Positions 16,387-25,663 of a stretch of DNA of 64,000 bases are shown piece by piece. Position 1 is the stretch's first letter; each line of letters opens with the position of its first letter. The stretch is from Streptomyces sp. R302 (GTDB taxonomy: Bacteria; Actinomycetota; Actinomycetes; Streptomycetales; Streptomycetaceae), in assembly GCF_012927245.1 (NCBI RefSeq), contig NZ_JABBGE010000005.1:372001-436000 (forward strand), read 5' to 3'. The translations under genes were made by a program, and so were the position numbers. A model generated the notes under the pieces. The model saw nothing but the letters and a program-made list of their open reading frames with translations, had not been told where the DNA came from and searched no databases.

Positions 16387-17601
16387 CTACAGGCCGCCGG
16401 TGTACAGCAGCTTGTTGGGGGTGTTGTTGCTGAGGTTGGTCAGCAGGCCCTTGGTGGAGTTGCCGTCGAGCCACTGGCCGATCTCGGCCGGACCGGCGGT
16501 GGGGTGCTGCGCCTTGTAGAGCGCGGCGACGCCGGCGACGTGCGGGGCGGCCATGGACGTGCCGTTCAGGGCGACGGAACCGCCGCCGAGCTTCGCCGAC
16601 ACGACGTCCTGGCCGGGCGCGAGGATCTCGACGCACCGGCCGTGGTTGGAGAAGGACGTCTCCTCGTCCCACACGTTCGACGCGGCGACCGTGAACGTGC
16701 CCGCCGCGGACGCGGGCGAGACGTCACAGGCGTCCTTCGCGGAGTTGCCGGCCGCGATGACGGGCAGGACGCCCGCCTGGTACAGGGCGGTGGCGGCGTT
16801 GTTGACGGCGACGGACTTGTCCCCGCCCAGCGATCCGTTCAGGACCGCGGGCTGCCTGGCGTTCTTGGCGACCCAGTCCATCCCGGCGATGATCCCGGAG
16901 TACGGCCCCCGGGAGTCGCAGCCCAGGACTCGTACGCTCACCAGGCTCGCCTTGCGCGCGACGCCGTACGTCTTCCCGGCGACGGTGCCCGCCACATGCG
17001 TGCCATGGCCGTTGCAGTCCTGCCCGGCCCGCCCGTCGCCCATCGCGTCGAAGCCGAACGAGGCCCGGCCGCCGAACTCGTCGTGGGCGTAGTCGATCCC
17101 GGTGTCGAGGATGTACGCGGTCACCCCTGCGCCGCTGCCGAGCGTGGTGAAGTCGTTGTCGAGCGGCAGGTTCCACTGGTTGATCCGGTCCAGACCCCAG
17201 GTGGCGGCCGGGCCGCGGGTTCCGGTGGGCGTGACCGGCTGCGGCGGGGCGAGGGCCACCGCGTCCTCCTCGACGGACGCCACCCCGGGCGTCTTCCTGA
17301 CGAGGTCCAGCTGGACCTCGGTCAGCGGCACCGCGAAGCCGTTCAGCGCCTTCTCGTAGACGAACGTGGGCTTGAGCCCCAGCTTCCGCGCCGCCGCGGC
17401 CGCGTCGACCGTCTTGTCCAGGGTCACGATGTACTTGCCGGGCACCGCGTTGGCGGCCGTGATGAGCGGCGCCGGAGTCGGGTCCGGCGCGGCGCCGGAC
17501 CCCGAGGCGGGCGCCGAACCCACGGCGGTGGCGGCCGGTCCGGCGAGGGCCAGGGAGGCGACGACGGCGCTCGCGAGAGCGAGTCTGGTACGTGTGTTCA
17601 T
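16387..17601 (-). CDS. secreted S8 (subtilisin/proteinase-K type) serine protease
   Basis: This 404-aa preproprotein has a Sec signal peptide of about 30 residues. It has an inhibitor I9-type propeptide (GKYIVTLDKTVDAAAAARKL) and a catalytic domain from about residue 130. The triad is Asp in AYILDTGIDY, His in NGHGTHVAG and Ser in GTSMAAPHVAG. Several cysteines in the catalytic domain suggest disulfides. The ATG at 17601 (MNTRTRLALAS) begins a proper signal peptide, whereas the open frame upstream does not. It ends 45 bp from the end of the convergent LacI gene. Confidence 0.93.
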   Translation of the reverse strand: MNTRTRLALASAVVASLALAGPAATAVGSAPASGSGAAPDPTPAPLITAANAVPGKYIVTLDKTVDAAAAARKLGLKPTFVYEKALNGFAVPLTEVQLDLVRKTPGVASVEEDAVALAPPQPVTPTGTRGPAATWGLDRINQWNLPLDNDFTTLGSGAGVTAYILDTGIDYAHDEFGGRASFGFDAMGDGRAGQDCNGHGTHVAGTVAGKTYGVARKASLVSVRVLGCDSRGPYSGIIAGMDWVAKNARQPAVLNGSLGGDKSVAVNNAATALYQAGVLPVIAAGNSAKDACDVSPASAAGTFTVAASNVWDEETSFSNHGRCVEILAPGQDVVSAKLGGGSVALNGTSMAAPHVAGVAALYKAQHPTAGPAEIGQWLDGNSTKGLLTNLSNNTPNKLLYTGGL

Positions 17602-17719
17602 GTCGGGAGGGCACCACGCGGAAACGATCACGGGCCAGCACATTCCCGAGGATTCCAACGGATGCCGCAAAGATCACCGCAATGCGCTCGGCCGAAGCGG
17701 TGCCCCGGGAGAGGCGGCT

Positions 17720-18496
17720 TCAGCCGGATTCGGACGCGGGCTCCGACCCGGACTCGGGCTCCGACCCGGACGCGGGCTCGGACGCGGGCCGGGTCGTGGT
17801 GAGGAGGCCGATCTTGTCGATCCGGTGCTCGGGATTCCCCTGGTCGTCCCGCCAGAAGTTGCCGGCGGCGTTGTCCTCCGGAGTCGCGCAGGTGGACAAC
17901 GTGATCATGGCCCGGGTGGGCCGCTCGCCAGGCGCCCCCGGGACCGCGGCCCGCTGCTCCGCGAGGGAACGCTCGGAGCGGAAGGAGGTGGTGCGGGTCT
18001 CGACGATCCGGTACGTGTACGTGGCGTCTCCGGCGGTCACGTGCACCAGGTCGCCGACCTCGACCTCGGGCAGATCACGGAGCGGCCCGCCGGCCGAGAG
18101 CCGGTGCGCGGTCACCTGGTAGTTGCCTATGTCGCCGGGCCCGACGCCGCCCCGCTCCCCGTACGGGCTCGCCGCGACGCCGCGGTCCTGTATGCGGGTG
18201 CCCGCCCGGTCGTCGGTCCTCCCCTCGTACGGCACGACCCGCAGGTCCGCCACCCCGATCGAAGGGATGTCGATCTCGGCGGCCCGCGGCCGGGGGCTGG
18301 GCACAGCGCTGGGCGCAGGGCTCGGCGAAGCGCCGACGGGCTCGGGCCGGTGCTCGGCCGCCTCGGTGGCACGGACCGGCGGCGGGGGAGCGGTGGCGCC
18401 CCCGGACGTCGCCGTGGAGGCACAACCGACGAGCAGCACCACCACCCCCGTGGCGGCGACGGAGGCGGCGACGGCGGCACGGCGCGTACGGCCCAT
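17720..18496 (-). CDS. class E/F sortase-like transpeptidase
   Basis: This 258-aa protein begins with a basic, hydrophobic segment ending VVLLVGC, either an uncleaved anchor or a lipobox-like signal. A Pro-rich linker of about 45 residues follows. The sortase barrel holds His in YQVTAHRLSAGGPL, Cys in the TLSTC motif and a downstream Arg in NFWRDDQG. TLSTC fits the TLxTC signature of actinobacterial class E enzymes. The last 25 residues are a Ser-Glu-Pro-Ala-Gly repeat of no known function. No gene for an LAxTG-type substrate or pilin is adjacent, so its target is unknown. It lies 118 bp upstream of the S8 protease on the same strand. Confidence 0.85.
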   Translation of the reverse strand: MGRTRRAAVAASVAATGVVVLLVGCASTATSGGATAPPPPVRATEAAEHRPEPVGASPSPAPSAVPSPRPRAAEIDIPSIGVADLRVVPYEGRTDDRAGTRIQDRGVAASPYGERGGVGPGDIGNYQVTAHRLSAGGPLRDLPEVEVGDLVHVTAGDATYTYRIVETRTTSFRSERSLAEQRAAVPGAPGERPTRAMITLSTCATPEDNAAGNFWRDDQGNPEHRIDKIGLLTTTRPASEPASGSEPESGSEPASESG

Positions 18497-18549
18497 GGCC
18501 GCACAACAACGGACCGGCACCGCACATTCCCGCCACCTCCCCGACGTCG

Positions 18550-19077
18550 TCAGCCCTTGACGGACTCCGCGATCCGCAGCGCGGCCTGGGCGGGCGTGAG
18601 GTGCGTGGTGTCGACGACTTCGGCCTCGGCGTGCAGCCACGCGGCTGCCGCTTCGGCGTACGGCTCCAGGTGCCGGAGGCGGAACGGGGAGTCCGGGCCG
18701 GTGACCGTGTCGCCCGCGATGCGCGCGCGGAGGGTGTCCTGGTCGGCGTGGAGGACGAAGTGCCGGACCGGGATCCCGTGCGCGGCGAGGCCCGCGCCGA
18801 TCTCGCGCCAGTACTCCTCGACCAGGACCGTCATGGGCATCACCAGCGTGCCGCCCGTGTAGGCGAGGACGTGCCGGGCGGTCTCCACGACGAGCGGTCG
18901 CCACGGCGGCCAGTGCTGGAAGTTGCCCGCCGCCGGCAGCCCCGGCGTGATGTCCATCAGCGTCTCGCCGACCTTCTCGGCGTCGAACACCCGCGAGTCC
19001 GGAATCAGTTGCCGCACCAGCGCGGCGGTCGTCGTCTTGCCCGCACCATGGGTGCCGTTGATCCACACGATCGTCAT
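18550..19077 (-). CDS. P-loop ATPase, TmrB/AAA-type
   Basis: This 175-aa protein starts with a perfect Walker A (VWINGTHGAGKTTTAALVRQ, residues 4-23). It goes on as an adenylate-kinase-like fold with ITPGLPAAGNFQHWPPWRPL and a LID-like region (HADQDTLRARIAGD). This pattern is seen in TmrB-like proteins, named after a Bacillus tunicamycin-resistance protein; whether this one gives resistance cannot be told. It lies 53 bp upstream of the sortase gene on the same strand. Confidence 0.75.
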   Translation of the reverse strand: MTIVWINGTHGAGKTTTAALVRQLIPDSRVFDAEKVGETLMDITPGLPAAGNFQHWPPWRPLVVETARHVLAYTGGTLVMPMTVLVEEYWREIGAGLAAHGIPVRHFVLHADQDTLRARIAGDTVTGPDSPFRLRHLEPYAEAAAAWLHAEAEVVDTTHLTPAQAALRIAESVKG

Positions 19078-19088
19078 GCGGTCCGAGG

Positions 19089-19997
19089 CTAGCGCCGCGC
19101 GCTCGTGCCGGGCTCGTCCGGGCCGTCGCGCAGCCCGCGGACCGAGTCGCGGAAGGCGAGGGGGGTCTGCCCCGTGCGGTGGTGGAAGTACTTGCTGACA
19201 TGCGTCGCGCTGGAGAAGCCGAGGCACTCGGCGATCCGGGCGGCGGTCCGGTCGCTGTGGGCGAGGAGCCGCTGGGCCTCCAGGACGACGCGCCGGTCGA
19301 TGAACTCCTTGGCGCCGACACCGGCGGCGGCGAGCGTGGCCCGGGAGAGGGTGCGGGGCGAGTAACCGAGCGTCTCGGCGTGGTCCTCGACCCGGCGCGT
19401 GCGCGCGAAGCCCTGCTCGACGGCGTCGCGGATGCGCAGGTACGTGACGTCGGGTTCGGGCGCGGGGCGGCCGACGGGCGCCGTGAGGTGGGCCAGGCGC
19501 AGGACGAGTACGGCGAGCAGGTGACGCAGCGCGGCGGTGTGGATCTCCAGGGGCAACTGTCCCAGGGCCCGGAACTCGGTGGCGAGGTGCTCGGCGGCCA
19601 GCCGCGGCGTCGTCGGGGAGGGGGCGCCGCAGGACCGGGGCGCGCGGGTCTTCGAGGCGCGCCGCGGCCGCGGTCGCCGGGTCGGGGAAGTCCTCCCGGA
19701 ACAGGACCAGCGCCCCCTCGGCGCGGGCGAGGTCGCCCCACTGCTGGACCTGACCGGGGCGCACCCAGAACCAGGAGCCGGGGCCGAGCGCGTACGCGGT
19801 GAAGTCGACCGTGCGCCGCAGGGATCCGCCGGTGAGGGTGATCAGGTGGTGGAAGTCCGGCCTCTGCGGGACCGCGAGCCGCTCCGCGGGCACCCGGCCG
19901 CGCAGGTCGGCCGGATCGAGCACCCCGACGCCGGCCGCGATCCCGGCCGGCGCGACGAACGAGACCCCTGGGATGCCGCCGAGCCGATCTTCGGCAT
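19089..19997 (-). pseudogene. frameshifted AraC-family regulator
   Basis: The sensor half reads FVAPAGIAAGVGVLDPADLR through ARAEGALVLFREDFPDP (about 19960-19690). The AraC DNA-binding half reads AETLGYSPRTLSRATLAAAG through LGFSSATHVSKYFHHRTGQT (19556-19089). They are in different frames, and the shift falls near 19610, where one extra base separates PDDAA from LAAEHLATEFRAL. The natural ATG at 19997 (MPKIGSAASQG) is also out of frame with the sensor half, as if a G were missing from the GGGG run near 19975. Two lesions in otherwise well-kept sequence could be real decay or base-calling errors in G-runs. It is divergent from the SnoaL-like genes. Confidence 0.65.
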
Positions 19998-20064
19998 CGT
20001 GTCGGTCGGAAACCGGCAAGCACGGCGGCAGCGGGGCACCGCGCCCGAAGCAACGAGAATGGTC

Positions 20065-20751
20065 ATGAGCAACGCCAAGAACACCGTCCTCACCGAGACC
20101 GGCGAACTGTCCGGGAAGAAGGACCCGAGCGCCGTGGACCGCTGGGTCGCCGCCGGCTACCGCCGGCACAGCGCCCTGGCCGCCGACGGCCCCGAGGCCC
20201 TGCGCCGACTGGTCGCCGGCCTGCCGGAGGGCTTCCGCTGCGAGGGTGCCCGGGTGCTCGCCGACGGCGACCTGGTGGCTCTGCACGGCACGTACCACGG
20301 CTTCGGCCCCGACCCGCTGGTCGGCTTCGACATCTTCCGCGTCGACGCCGACGGCAGGCTCGCCGAGCACGGGGACGCCCTGACCCCGCTGGTCGAGAAC
20401 ACCGCCTCCGGCCGCTCCCGGACCGACGGCCCCACCGAGCCCTCCGACCGGGACAGGACCGAGGCCAACCGCGCCCTGGTCCTGGAATTCGCCGAGAAGG
20501 TCCTCAAGGGCGCCGACTGCTCCGTCCTGACCGACTACGTCTCGACCGAGACCTACCACCAGCACAACCCGGACGCCGCCGACGGCCTGGACGGCTTCGG
20601 CGCCGCCGCCGCGCGGTGGGCCGGGCAGGGAAAGCACCTCGTCTGCCGGACCGTCGAGCACGGGGACGTCATCGCCCCCGTGCGGCGCAGTCCCTCGGCC
20701 GTTCGCGCGTCCGAGGGCGTCCGGCGCGTCCGCCGGACCTACGGTGGCCCC
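20065..20751 (+). pseudogene. truncated SnoaL-like (NTF2-fold) protein, in frame with the next gene
   Basis: From the ATG at 20065 the product begins with about 115 residues of one SnoaL-like half (WVAAGYRRHSALAADGPEAL ... VGFDIFRVDADGRLAEHGDA). A second unit follows (NRALVLEFAEKVLKGADCSV ... YHQHNPDAADGLDGF). That second unit stops being protein-like at about 20670 (after CRTVEHGD), where the family should go on to a GRIAEHWDV strand. The next 80 bases look intergenic but carry no stop, so the frame runs into the ATG at 20752. I read this as a deletion that removed the end of the gene; an alternative is one 356-aa fused protein (20065-21135). Confidence 0.6.
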
Positions 20752-21135
20752 ATGAGCGACCCGGAGAAGAACAAGGCCACGGCCAAGGCGTTCTACGACC
20801 TGATGTTCAACGAGTGCCGCCCCGCCGAGGCCATCGACCAGTACGCGGGGGACACCTACATCCAGCACAACCCGCACGTCGGCGACGGCAAGCAGGCGTT
20901 CATCGACTACTTCGAGCGCATGGCCGCCGAGTACCCGGGCAAGCGCGTCGAGTACAAGCGCGCCTTCGCCGAGGGCGACCACGTCGTCCTGCACTGCCGG
21001 CAGACCTGGCCGGGCGACGAGGAGTACGCCGGCATCGACATCTTCCGCTTCGACGCCGACGGCAGGATCGTCGAGCACTGGGACGTCCTTCAGGTCGTCC
21101 CGCCCACCTCCGAGAACGACAACACGATGTTCTGA
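20752..21135 (+). CDS. SnoaL-like polyketide-cyclase-family / NTF2-fold protein
   Basis: This 127-aa single-domain protein has the usual pattern of the SnoaL-like group. AKAFYDLMFNECRPAEAIDQ opens it, YIQHNPHVGDGKQAFIDYFE is the helix-turn section, and GIDIFRFDADGRIVEHWDVL is the terminal sheet. These small proteins form dimers with a conical pocket. Few have known substrates, and SnoaL itself closes a polyketide ring. It follows a truncated relative whose open frame runs into it. Translation is likely to start at its own ATG, because the 80 bases before it look non-coding. Confidence 0.8.
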   Translation: MSDPEKNKATAKAFYDLMFNECRPAEAIDQYAGDTYIQHNPHVGDGKQAFIDYFERMAAEYPGKRVEYKRAFAEGDHVVLHCRQTWPGDEEYAGIDIFRFDADGRIVEHWDVLQVVPPTSENDNTMF

Positions 21136-21377
21136 ACGGGGATACGGAACCGACCCGCTCGACACGGAGGGGACCGGCCCGGCGATCCGCCCGCACGCCC
21201 GCGCCATCGGCGTTTCGGCCACGCCGGGTCTCCGCCCCGACCCGTGCCCCGCACGGATCGATGTACAGGGAACGAACTCCCTTTCGCCTGCCCACGGGGT
21301 TCGAACGCCGTCCGAATCGGATGTGCACGACCCGGGATGTCACCTCGTTGAGCTGTCCGACACCCCGACCCGCAGGC

Positions 21378-23429
21378 ATGGAGGACGTGTTGCACCCCCA
21401 TCTCGCCGCTTCTCCCCTTCTCCCCGACCCACCCTCCCGCACCGCCGCCCCACCCCGCACGCCGACGCTCGGCCCGCCTCGGCCCCCCGGACCCGCCGGC
21501 GGGGACGGCGCGGACATCACCGAGGGGATGGAGGAGGCCTACTGGTCCGTCCACGACGGAGCCGCGGCGACGGCGACCGTCCGGCAGATCCTCGGCGGGC
21601 TGCCGCGGACCACCCGCCGGATCGGTCTCCTCGCCTGGCGGGCGGACCCGCGTGCCACCCTCGCCGCGGTCGCCTGCCAGCTCGCCTCCGCCGCCATGAC
21701 CGCCTTCGGGCTCCTCGCCTCCGTGGGCGTGCTGCAGGAGGTGTTCGCGGACGGGCCGACACCCGAGCGCGTCCGGGCCGCCGGCCTCCAGGTCCTCGTC
21801 GTCGCCGGTCTGCTCGCCCTGAGGGCCCTCCTGGAGGCCGGCGTCGGGATGGCGCAGGCGCGGGTGACCCCGAAGATCCGGACCGCGCTGGAGAAGGAGT
21901 TCCTCCGGCTGACGGCACACGTACGCCTTGAGGCGGTGGAGGACGCCGACTGGCACGACGAGGTGTTCCGGGCGTACGACCGCGGCCTGTTCTACGCCCG
22001 CGAGCTCATCGGGCAGGTCGTCGCGCTCGCCTCGGCCGCGCTCGCCCTGGCCGGCACCATCGGCGTCCTCGGACTCCTGCATCCGGCCCTGCTGCCGCTG
22101 ATGCTGCTGTCCGTGCTGCCCGTCGGCGTCGCGGCGATCCGCAGCGCACGGGCCCGGTACCACTCCTTCAAGCGGTGGAACGCCCTGCAGCGCCGCGTCC
22201 GCGTCTTCACCTGGCTCCTGCTCGACCAGGACGCCGCAGCCGAGGTGCGCTCCGACACCGTGCAGCCGGCCCTCCTCGACGAGCACGACCGGCTCATCAC
22301 CCGCATCGCCGAGGAGGACACGCGCCTCCGGGCCCAGGCGGCCTGGCTGCACCTGACGGGCCGCGGCGTCGGCGGACTGGGCACCGCCGTCACATACGGC
22401 GCGCTCACCGCCATGCTGATCGCCGGCTGGCTCCCCCTCGCCGCCGGCGCGAGCGCGGTCCTGGCCGTGCAGAGCGGCCAGGCCGCGCTGACCCGCCTCG
22501 TCGAGGTGGCCCACCTGGTGTACGAACACGCCCTGTGGGTCACGGACCTCGAAGCCGTACTCGAACGCTGCCGCGGCCTGCAGATGCGCGGCGGCACCCT
22601 GAAGGCTCCCGGGCGCGTGGCGGCGATCGAGCTGGACGACGTGTCGTTCACGTACGCGGGGAAGCCCGAACCCGCCCTCTCCGGAGTGTCGATGACGCTC
22701 AAGGCGGGCGAGACCGTCGCCTTCGTCGGCTCCAACGGCGGCGGCAAGACCACGGCCTCCAAGCTCCTGGCCGGACTCCACGAGCCGCAGAGCGGCACGA
22801 TCCGCTGGGACGGCGTCGACGTCCGGGACATGGACGCCCGGTCGCTCCAGCAGCAGGTCGCCTTCGTCCTCCAGGAGCCCGTACGGTTCCCCTTCAGCGC
22901 CCTCGCCAACATCACCGCCTCGACCGGCAGCCTCACCGAGGCCGACCCGGACCGCGCCCTGGCCGCCGCACGCGCCTCCGGCGCCGACCAGGTCATCGCC
23001 CGCCTGCCCGAACAGTGGAACACGCTGCTCTCCAAGCGGTTCCGCGGCGGCCAGGACCTCTCCGGCGGCCAGTGGGCCAAGATGGCCGTGGCCCGGGGCC
23101 TCTACAACGACGCCCCGCTGCTCCTCCTCGACGAACCGACCGCGAGCATGGACCCGCCGTCCGAACACGCCGTGTACGAGGCGGTCCTCCGCGGCCGCCT
23201 GCGCGAGGACCAGATCACCGTCCTCATCTCCCACCGCCTCGCCAGCGTCGTCGAATGCGACCGGATCTACGTCTTCGACGCCGGAAAGATCGTGGAGGAG
23301 GGCACCCACGGCGAACTCATGGCACACGACGGCCTCTACGCCCACATGTTCACCCTCCAGGCCGCCGCGTACCAGGCCTGCACGCCGCCCGACACCGACG
23401 GAGGACCCCGCCAGGTGCCGACGACATGA
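21378..23429 (+). CDS. single-chain ABC exporter (permease fused to ATPase)
   Basis: This 683-aa half-transporter has a Pro-rich N-tail of about 50 residues. A type-I exporter membrane region with about six helices follows (ATLAAVACQLASAAMTAFGL at about 95-115; VVALASAALALAGTIGVLGL near 215-235). The ATPase domain starts at about 415: Walker A GSNGGGKTT, signature LSGGQ, Walker B LLLLDEPTAS and the H-loop ISHRLAS. It presumably works as a homodimer, since no partner gene is adjacent. An ATG at 21528 (MEEAYW) would remove the Pro-rich tail and is a reasonable alternative start. The substrate is unknown. A strong stem-loop follows 8 bp after the stop. Confidence 0.88.
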   Translation: MEDVLHPHLAASPLLPDPPSRTAAPPRTPTLGPPRPPGPAGGDGADITEGMEEAYWSVHDGAAATATVRQILGGLPRTTRRIGLLAWRADPRATLAAVACQLASAAMTAFGLLASVGVLQEVFADGPTPERVRAAGLQVLVVAGLLALRALLEAGVGMAQARVTPKIRTALEKEFLRLTAHVRLEAVEDADWHDEVFRAYDRGLFYARELIGQVVALASAALALAGTIGVLGLLHPALLPLMLLSVLPVGVAAIRSARARYHSFKRWNALQRRVRVFTWLLLDQDAAAEVRSDTVQPALLDEHDRLITRIAEEDTRLRAQAAWLHLTGRGVGGLGTAVTYGALTAMLIAGWLPLAAGASAVLAVQSGQAALTRLVEVAHLVYEHALWVTDLEAVLERCRGLQMRGGTLKAPGRVAAIELDDVSFTYAGKPEPALSGVSMTLKAGETVAFVGSNGGGKTTASKLLAGLHEPQSGTIRWDGVDVRDMDARSLQQQVAFVLQEPVRFPFSALANITASTGSLTEADPDRALAAARASGADQVIARLPEQWNTLLSKRFRGGQDLSGGQWAKMAVARGLYNDAPLLLLDEPTASMDPPSEHAVYEAVLRGRLREDQITVLISHRLASVVECDRIYVFDAGKIVEEGTHGELMAHDGLYAHMFTLQAAAYQACTPPDTDGGPRQVPTT

Positions 23430-23436
23430 AGGAGAG

Positions 23437-23473
23437 GAGCCGGCCGGCCTCGGCAGCCGAGGCCGGCCGGCTC
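23437..23473 (+). terminator. strong 17-bp stem-loop terminator
   Basis: A perfect 17-bp arm beginning GAGCCGGCCGGCCTCGG (23437-23453) and its complement (23457-23473) enclose a 3-nt loop just after the ABC exporter stop. No T-run follows. It separates the exporter from the hydrolase gene. Confidence 0.85.
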
Positions 23474-23544
23474 GGGGCACGCCCTCCGTCGCCGCTCGCG
23501 AAACACCGCTGCGTGTCCGGTGATCACGGAGCTAGGGTGCTGGC

Positions 23545-24360
23545 ATGGACACCGTAACCCTGCGTGACGTCACCCTTCACTACGACGACTTCGGTCCGTC
23601 GACCGGAGTGCCGGTCCTCCTGATCCACGGCCACCCCTTCGACCACACCATGTGGACACCCCAGGTCACGGCGCTCACCGAGGCCGGCTACCGGGTCGTC
23701 ACCCCCGACCTGCGCGGATACGGCCGCAGCGGCGTCACCCCCGGGCAGGTGCTCCTCTCCGACTTCGCCGACGACCTCGCCGCTCTCCTCGACCATCTCG
23801 GCATCGGGCGGGCGGTGGTCGGCGGCGTCTCCATGGGCGGTCAGATCGCCATGGAGTTCCACCACGGCCACCCGCGACGGGTGCGCGCGCTCGTCCTGTC
23901 CGACACCTCGGCACCCGCCGAGACCGACGAGGGCAGGGACGTCCGCAACCGCCTCGCCGACAGGCTCCTCGCCGAGGGGATGGCCGGCTACGCGGACGAG
24001 GTGATCGACAAGATGCTCGCCGCGTACAACGTGACCGCGATGCCGGAGGTCGCCGACCGGGTCCTGGCGATGATGCGCGCCACCGACCCCCGAGGCGCCG
24101 CCGCGGCGCTGCGCGGACGGGCCGAACGCCGCGACTACCGTGACACGCTGCCCGCCGTCCGGGAGCCGGTGCTGATCATCGTCGGAGCGGACGACGTCTA
24201 CACCCCCGTCGAGGCCGCCGAGACGATCCACCGCCTCGTCCCCCACGCCGCCCTGACGGTCGTCGACGGCGCCGGCCACCTCCCGGGCGCCGAGCAGCCC
24301 GACCGCTTCAACAGGGCGCTGCTGGACTTCCTCGACACGCAGGTGAAGGCCCAGGACTGA
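23545..24360 (+). CDS. alpha/beta-fold hydrolase
   Basis: This 271-aa enzyme has the canonical fold-6 order. The oxyanion loop is LLIHGHPFDHTMW at about residues 24-36. The nucleophile elbow GVSMGG lies at about 94-99, the Asp is in IVGADDVYTP near 215, and the His is in DGAGHLPGAEQP near 247. It resembles the 3-oxoadipate enol-lactonase/haloperoxidase group, but that group is broad and the substrate cannot be assigned. No signal peptide is present. The gene stands alone between two stem-loops. Confidence 0.88.
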   Translation: MDTVTLRDVTLHYDDFGPSTGVPVLLIHGHPFDHTMWTPQVTALTEAGYRVVTPDLRGYGRSGVTPGQVLLSDFADDLAALLDHLGIGRAVVGGVSMGGQIAMEFHHGHPRRVRALVLSDTSAPAETDEGRDVRNRLADRLLAEGMAGYADEVIDKMLAAYNVTAMPEVADRVLAMMRATDPRGAAAALRGRAERRDYRDTLPAVREPVLIIVGADDVYTPVEAAETIHRLVPHAALTVVDGAGHLPGAEQPDRFNRALLDFLDTQVKAQD

Positions 24361-24439
24361 ACCACGCGCGCACCGGCGTCCGGGATCCCTACCCGATCGG
24401 GCGACTGTGCTCCGGCCCACCAGAGGCCAAGATCAACTG

Positions 24440-25603
24440 GTGAGTTCCTCCCTGACGCGCCGCGCGTGCGCCGTAGCCCTGCTTCTGACCTCGACCCTGG
24501 CCCCCGCCGTGGCCGCCGCCCAACCGGACGATCCCGGACAGGGGTCGGGGCGTGCCGTACAGGCCCGCCTGCTCGGCGAGAAGACCGTTCCCCACAAGCT
24601 CGCCTTCAAGGACACCACGGTCGGCGGCCTGTCCGGTATCGACCGCAACCCCTGCACCGGCGAGTACGTGTTCATCAGCGACGACCGTTCGTACCTCCAG
24701 CCCGCCCGCTTCTACACGGCGAAGCTGGACGTGGACGCCGGCGGCGTGCACGCCGTCGACTTCACCGACACCCACCCCTTCCGTCAGCCGGACGGCTCGT
24801 TCTACCCGTCCCCGGCCCTGGGCGACGGCAAGGCCGTCGACCCGGAGGAGATCAGGGTCGACCCGCGCGGCTGCGACTACTGGTGGGCACAGGAGGGCGA
24901 CCGGCCCGGGACCGCCGGCCCGCCGGTCATCCAGCCGTCCATCCAGTACGCCTCCGCCACCGGCGACTACGTCGGACAGCTGCGGCTGCCGGCCGACTAC
25001 GAGATCACGACGGACGAGCGCGGACCGCGCCGGAACCAGGCGATCGAGGCCATCACCTTCGGCTCCAAGGGCAAGGTCGTGACCAGCGCGATCGAGGGCC
25101 CGCTCCTCCAGGACGGCCCGGCGCCGGACCTGGACAACGGCGCGCTGGTCCGCGTCACGCGGCAGAACCGCGCGGGGCGGGTCCTCGGGCAGTTCGCCTA
25201 CCCGCTGGAGAAGATCTTCGCCGAGAGCGACCCGAACAGCCCCTGGGCCCCCGACACCGGCGTCCCGTCCATCCTCGCCTTCCCGGACCAGCCCCACCGC
25301 TACCTCGTGCTCGAACGCACCTGGGTCGCCGGCGCCGGCTACAAGATCCGCGTCTTCGACGCCACCACGCGCGGCGCCACCGACGTCCGGAAGATGGACT
25401 CCCTGGCCGGGCAGGCCGTGACGCCGATGCGCAAGCGGCTCGTCGTGGACTTCGACACCCTGGGCCTGACCGCCGTCGACAACACCGAGGGCATGACGTG
25501 GGGCCCGGAGCTGCCCTCCGGCGAGCGCCTGCTGATCCTCGTCAGCGACGACAACTTCGCCGACGACGCCATCACCCAGGTCGTCGCCCTCGGCCTCCGC
25601 TGA
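24440..25603 (+). CDS. secreted esterase-like activity of phytase domain protein
   Basis: This 387-aa protein starts at a GTG giving MSSSLTRRACAVALLLTSTL, a signal peptide with cleavage expected after AAA near residue 28. The single domain matches the phytase-like esterase family: VGGLSGIDRNPCTGEYVFIS near residue 65, then DPEEIRVDPRG and a late TAVDNTEGMTWGPELPSGER. The fold should be a beta-propeller. The activity in family members is mainly inferred, so the phosphate or ester substrate is unknown. The frame is open to a GTG at 24407, but that start would spoil the signal peptide. Confidence 0.85.
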   Translation: MSSSLTRRACAVALLLTSTLAPAVAAAQPDDPGQGSGRAVQARLLGEKTVPHKLAFKDTTVGGLSGIDRNPCTGEYVFISDDRSYLQPARFYTAKLDVDAGGVHAVDFTDTHPFRQPDGSFYPSPALGDGKAVDPEEIRVDPRGCDYWWAQEGDRPGTAGPPVIQPSIQYASATGDYVGQLRLPADYEITTDERGPRRNQAIEAITFGSKGKVVTSAIEGPLLQDGPAPDLDNGALVRVTRQNRAGRVLGQFAYPLEKIFAESDPNSPWAPDTGVPSILAFPDQPHRYLVLERTWVAGAGYKIRVFDATTRGATDVRKMDSLAGQAVTPMRKRLVVDFDTLGLTAVDNTEGMTWGPELPSGERLLILVSDDNFADDAITQVVALGLR

Positions 25604-25612
25604 CGGACACGA

Positions 25613-25663
25613 GGCACCCTCCTCCACCCGCGCGCTCGGGTTCATGGGGCGTCGGAGGGTGCC
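25613..25663. terminator. possible bidirectional terminator
   Basis: GGCACCCTCC (25613-25622) and GGAGGGTGCC (25654-25663) are perfect complements between convergent genes, with a 31-nt loop. The right arm lies inside the last codons of the TPR/NB-ARC gene, which weakens the case. Confidence 0.4.

Noticed and set aside
21136..21377. Search for a peptide precursor before the lone ABC exporter
   Set aside because: No short frame with start, ribosome site and Gly-Gly leader could be seen in the gap.
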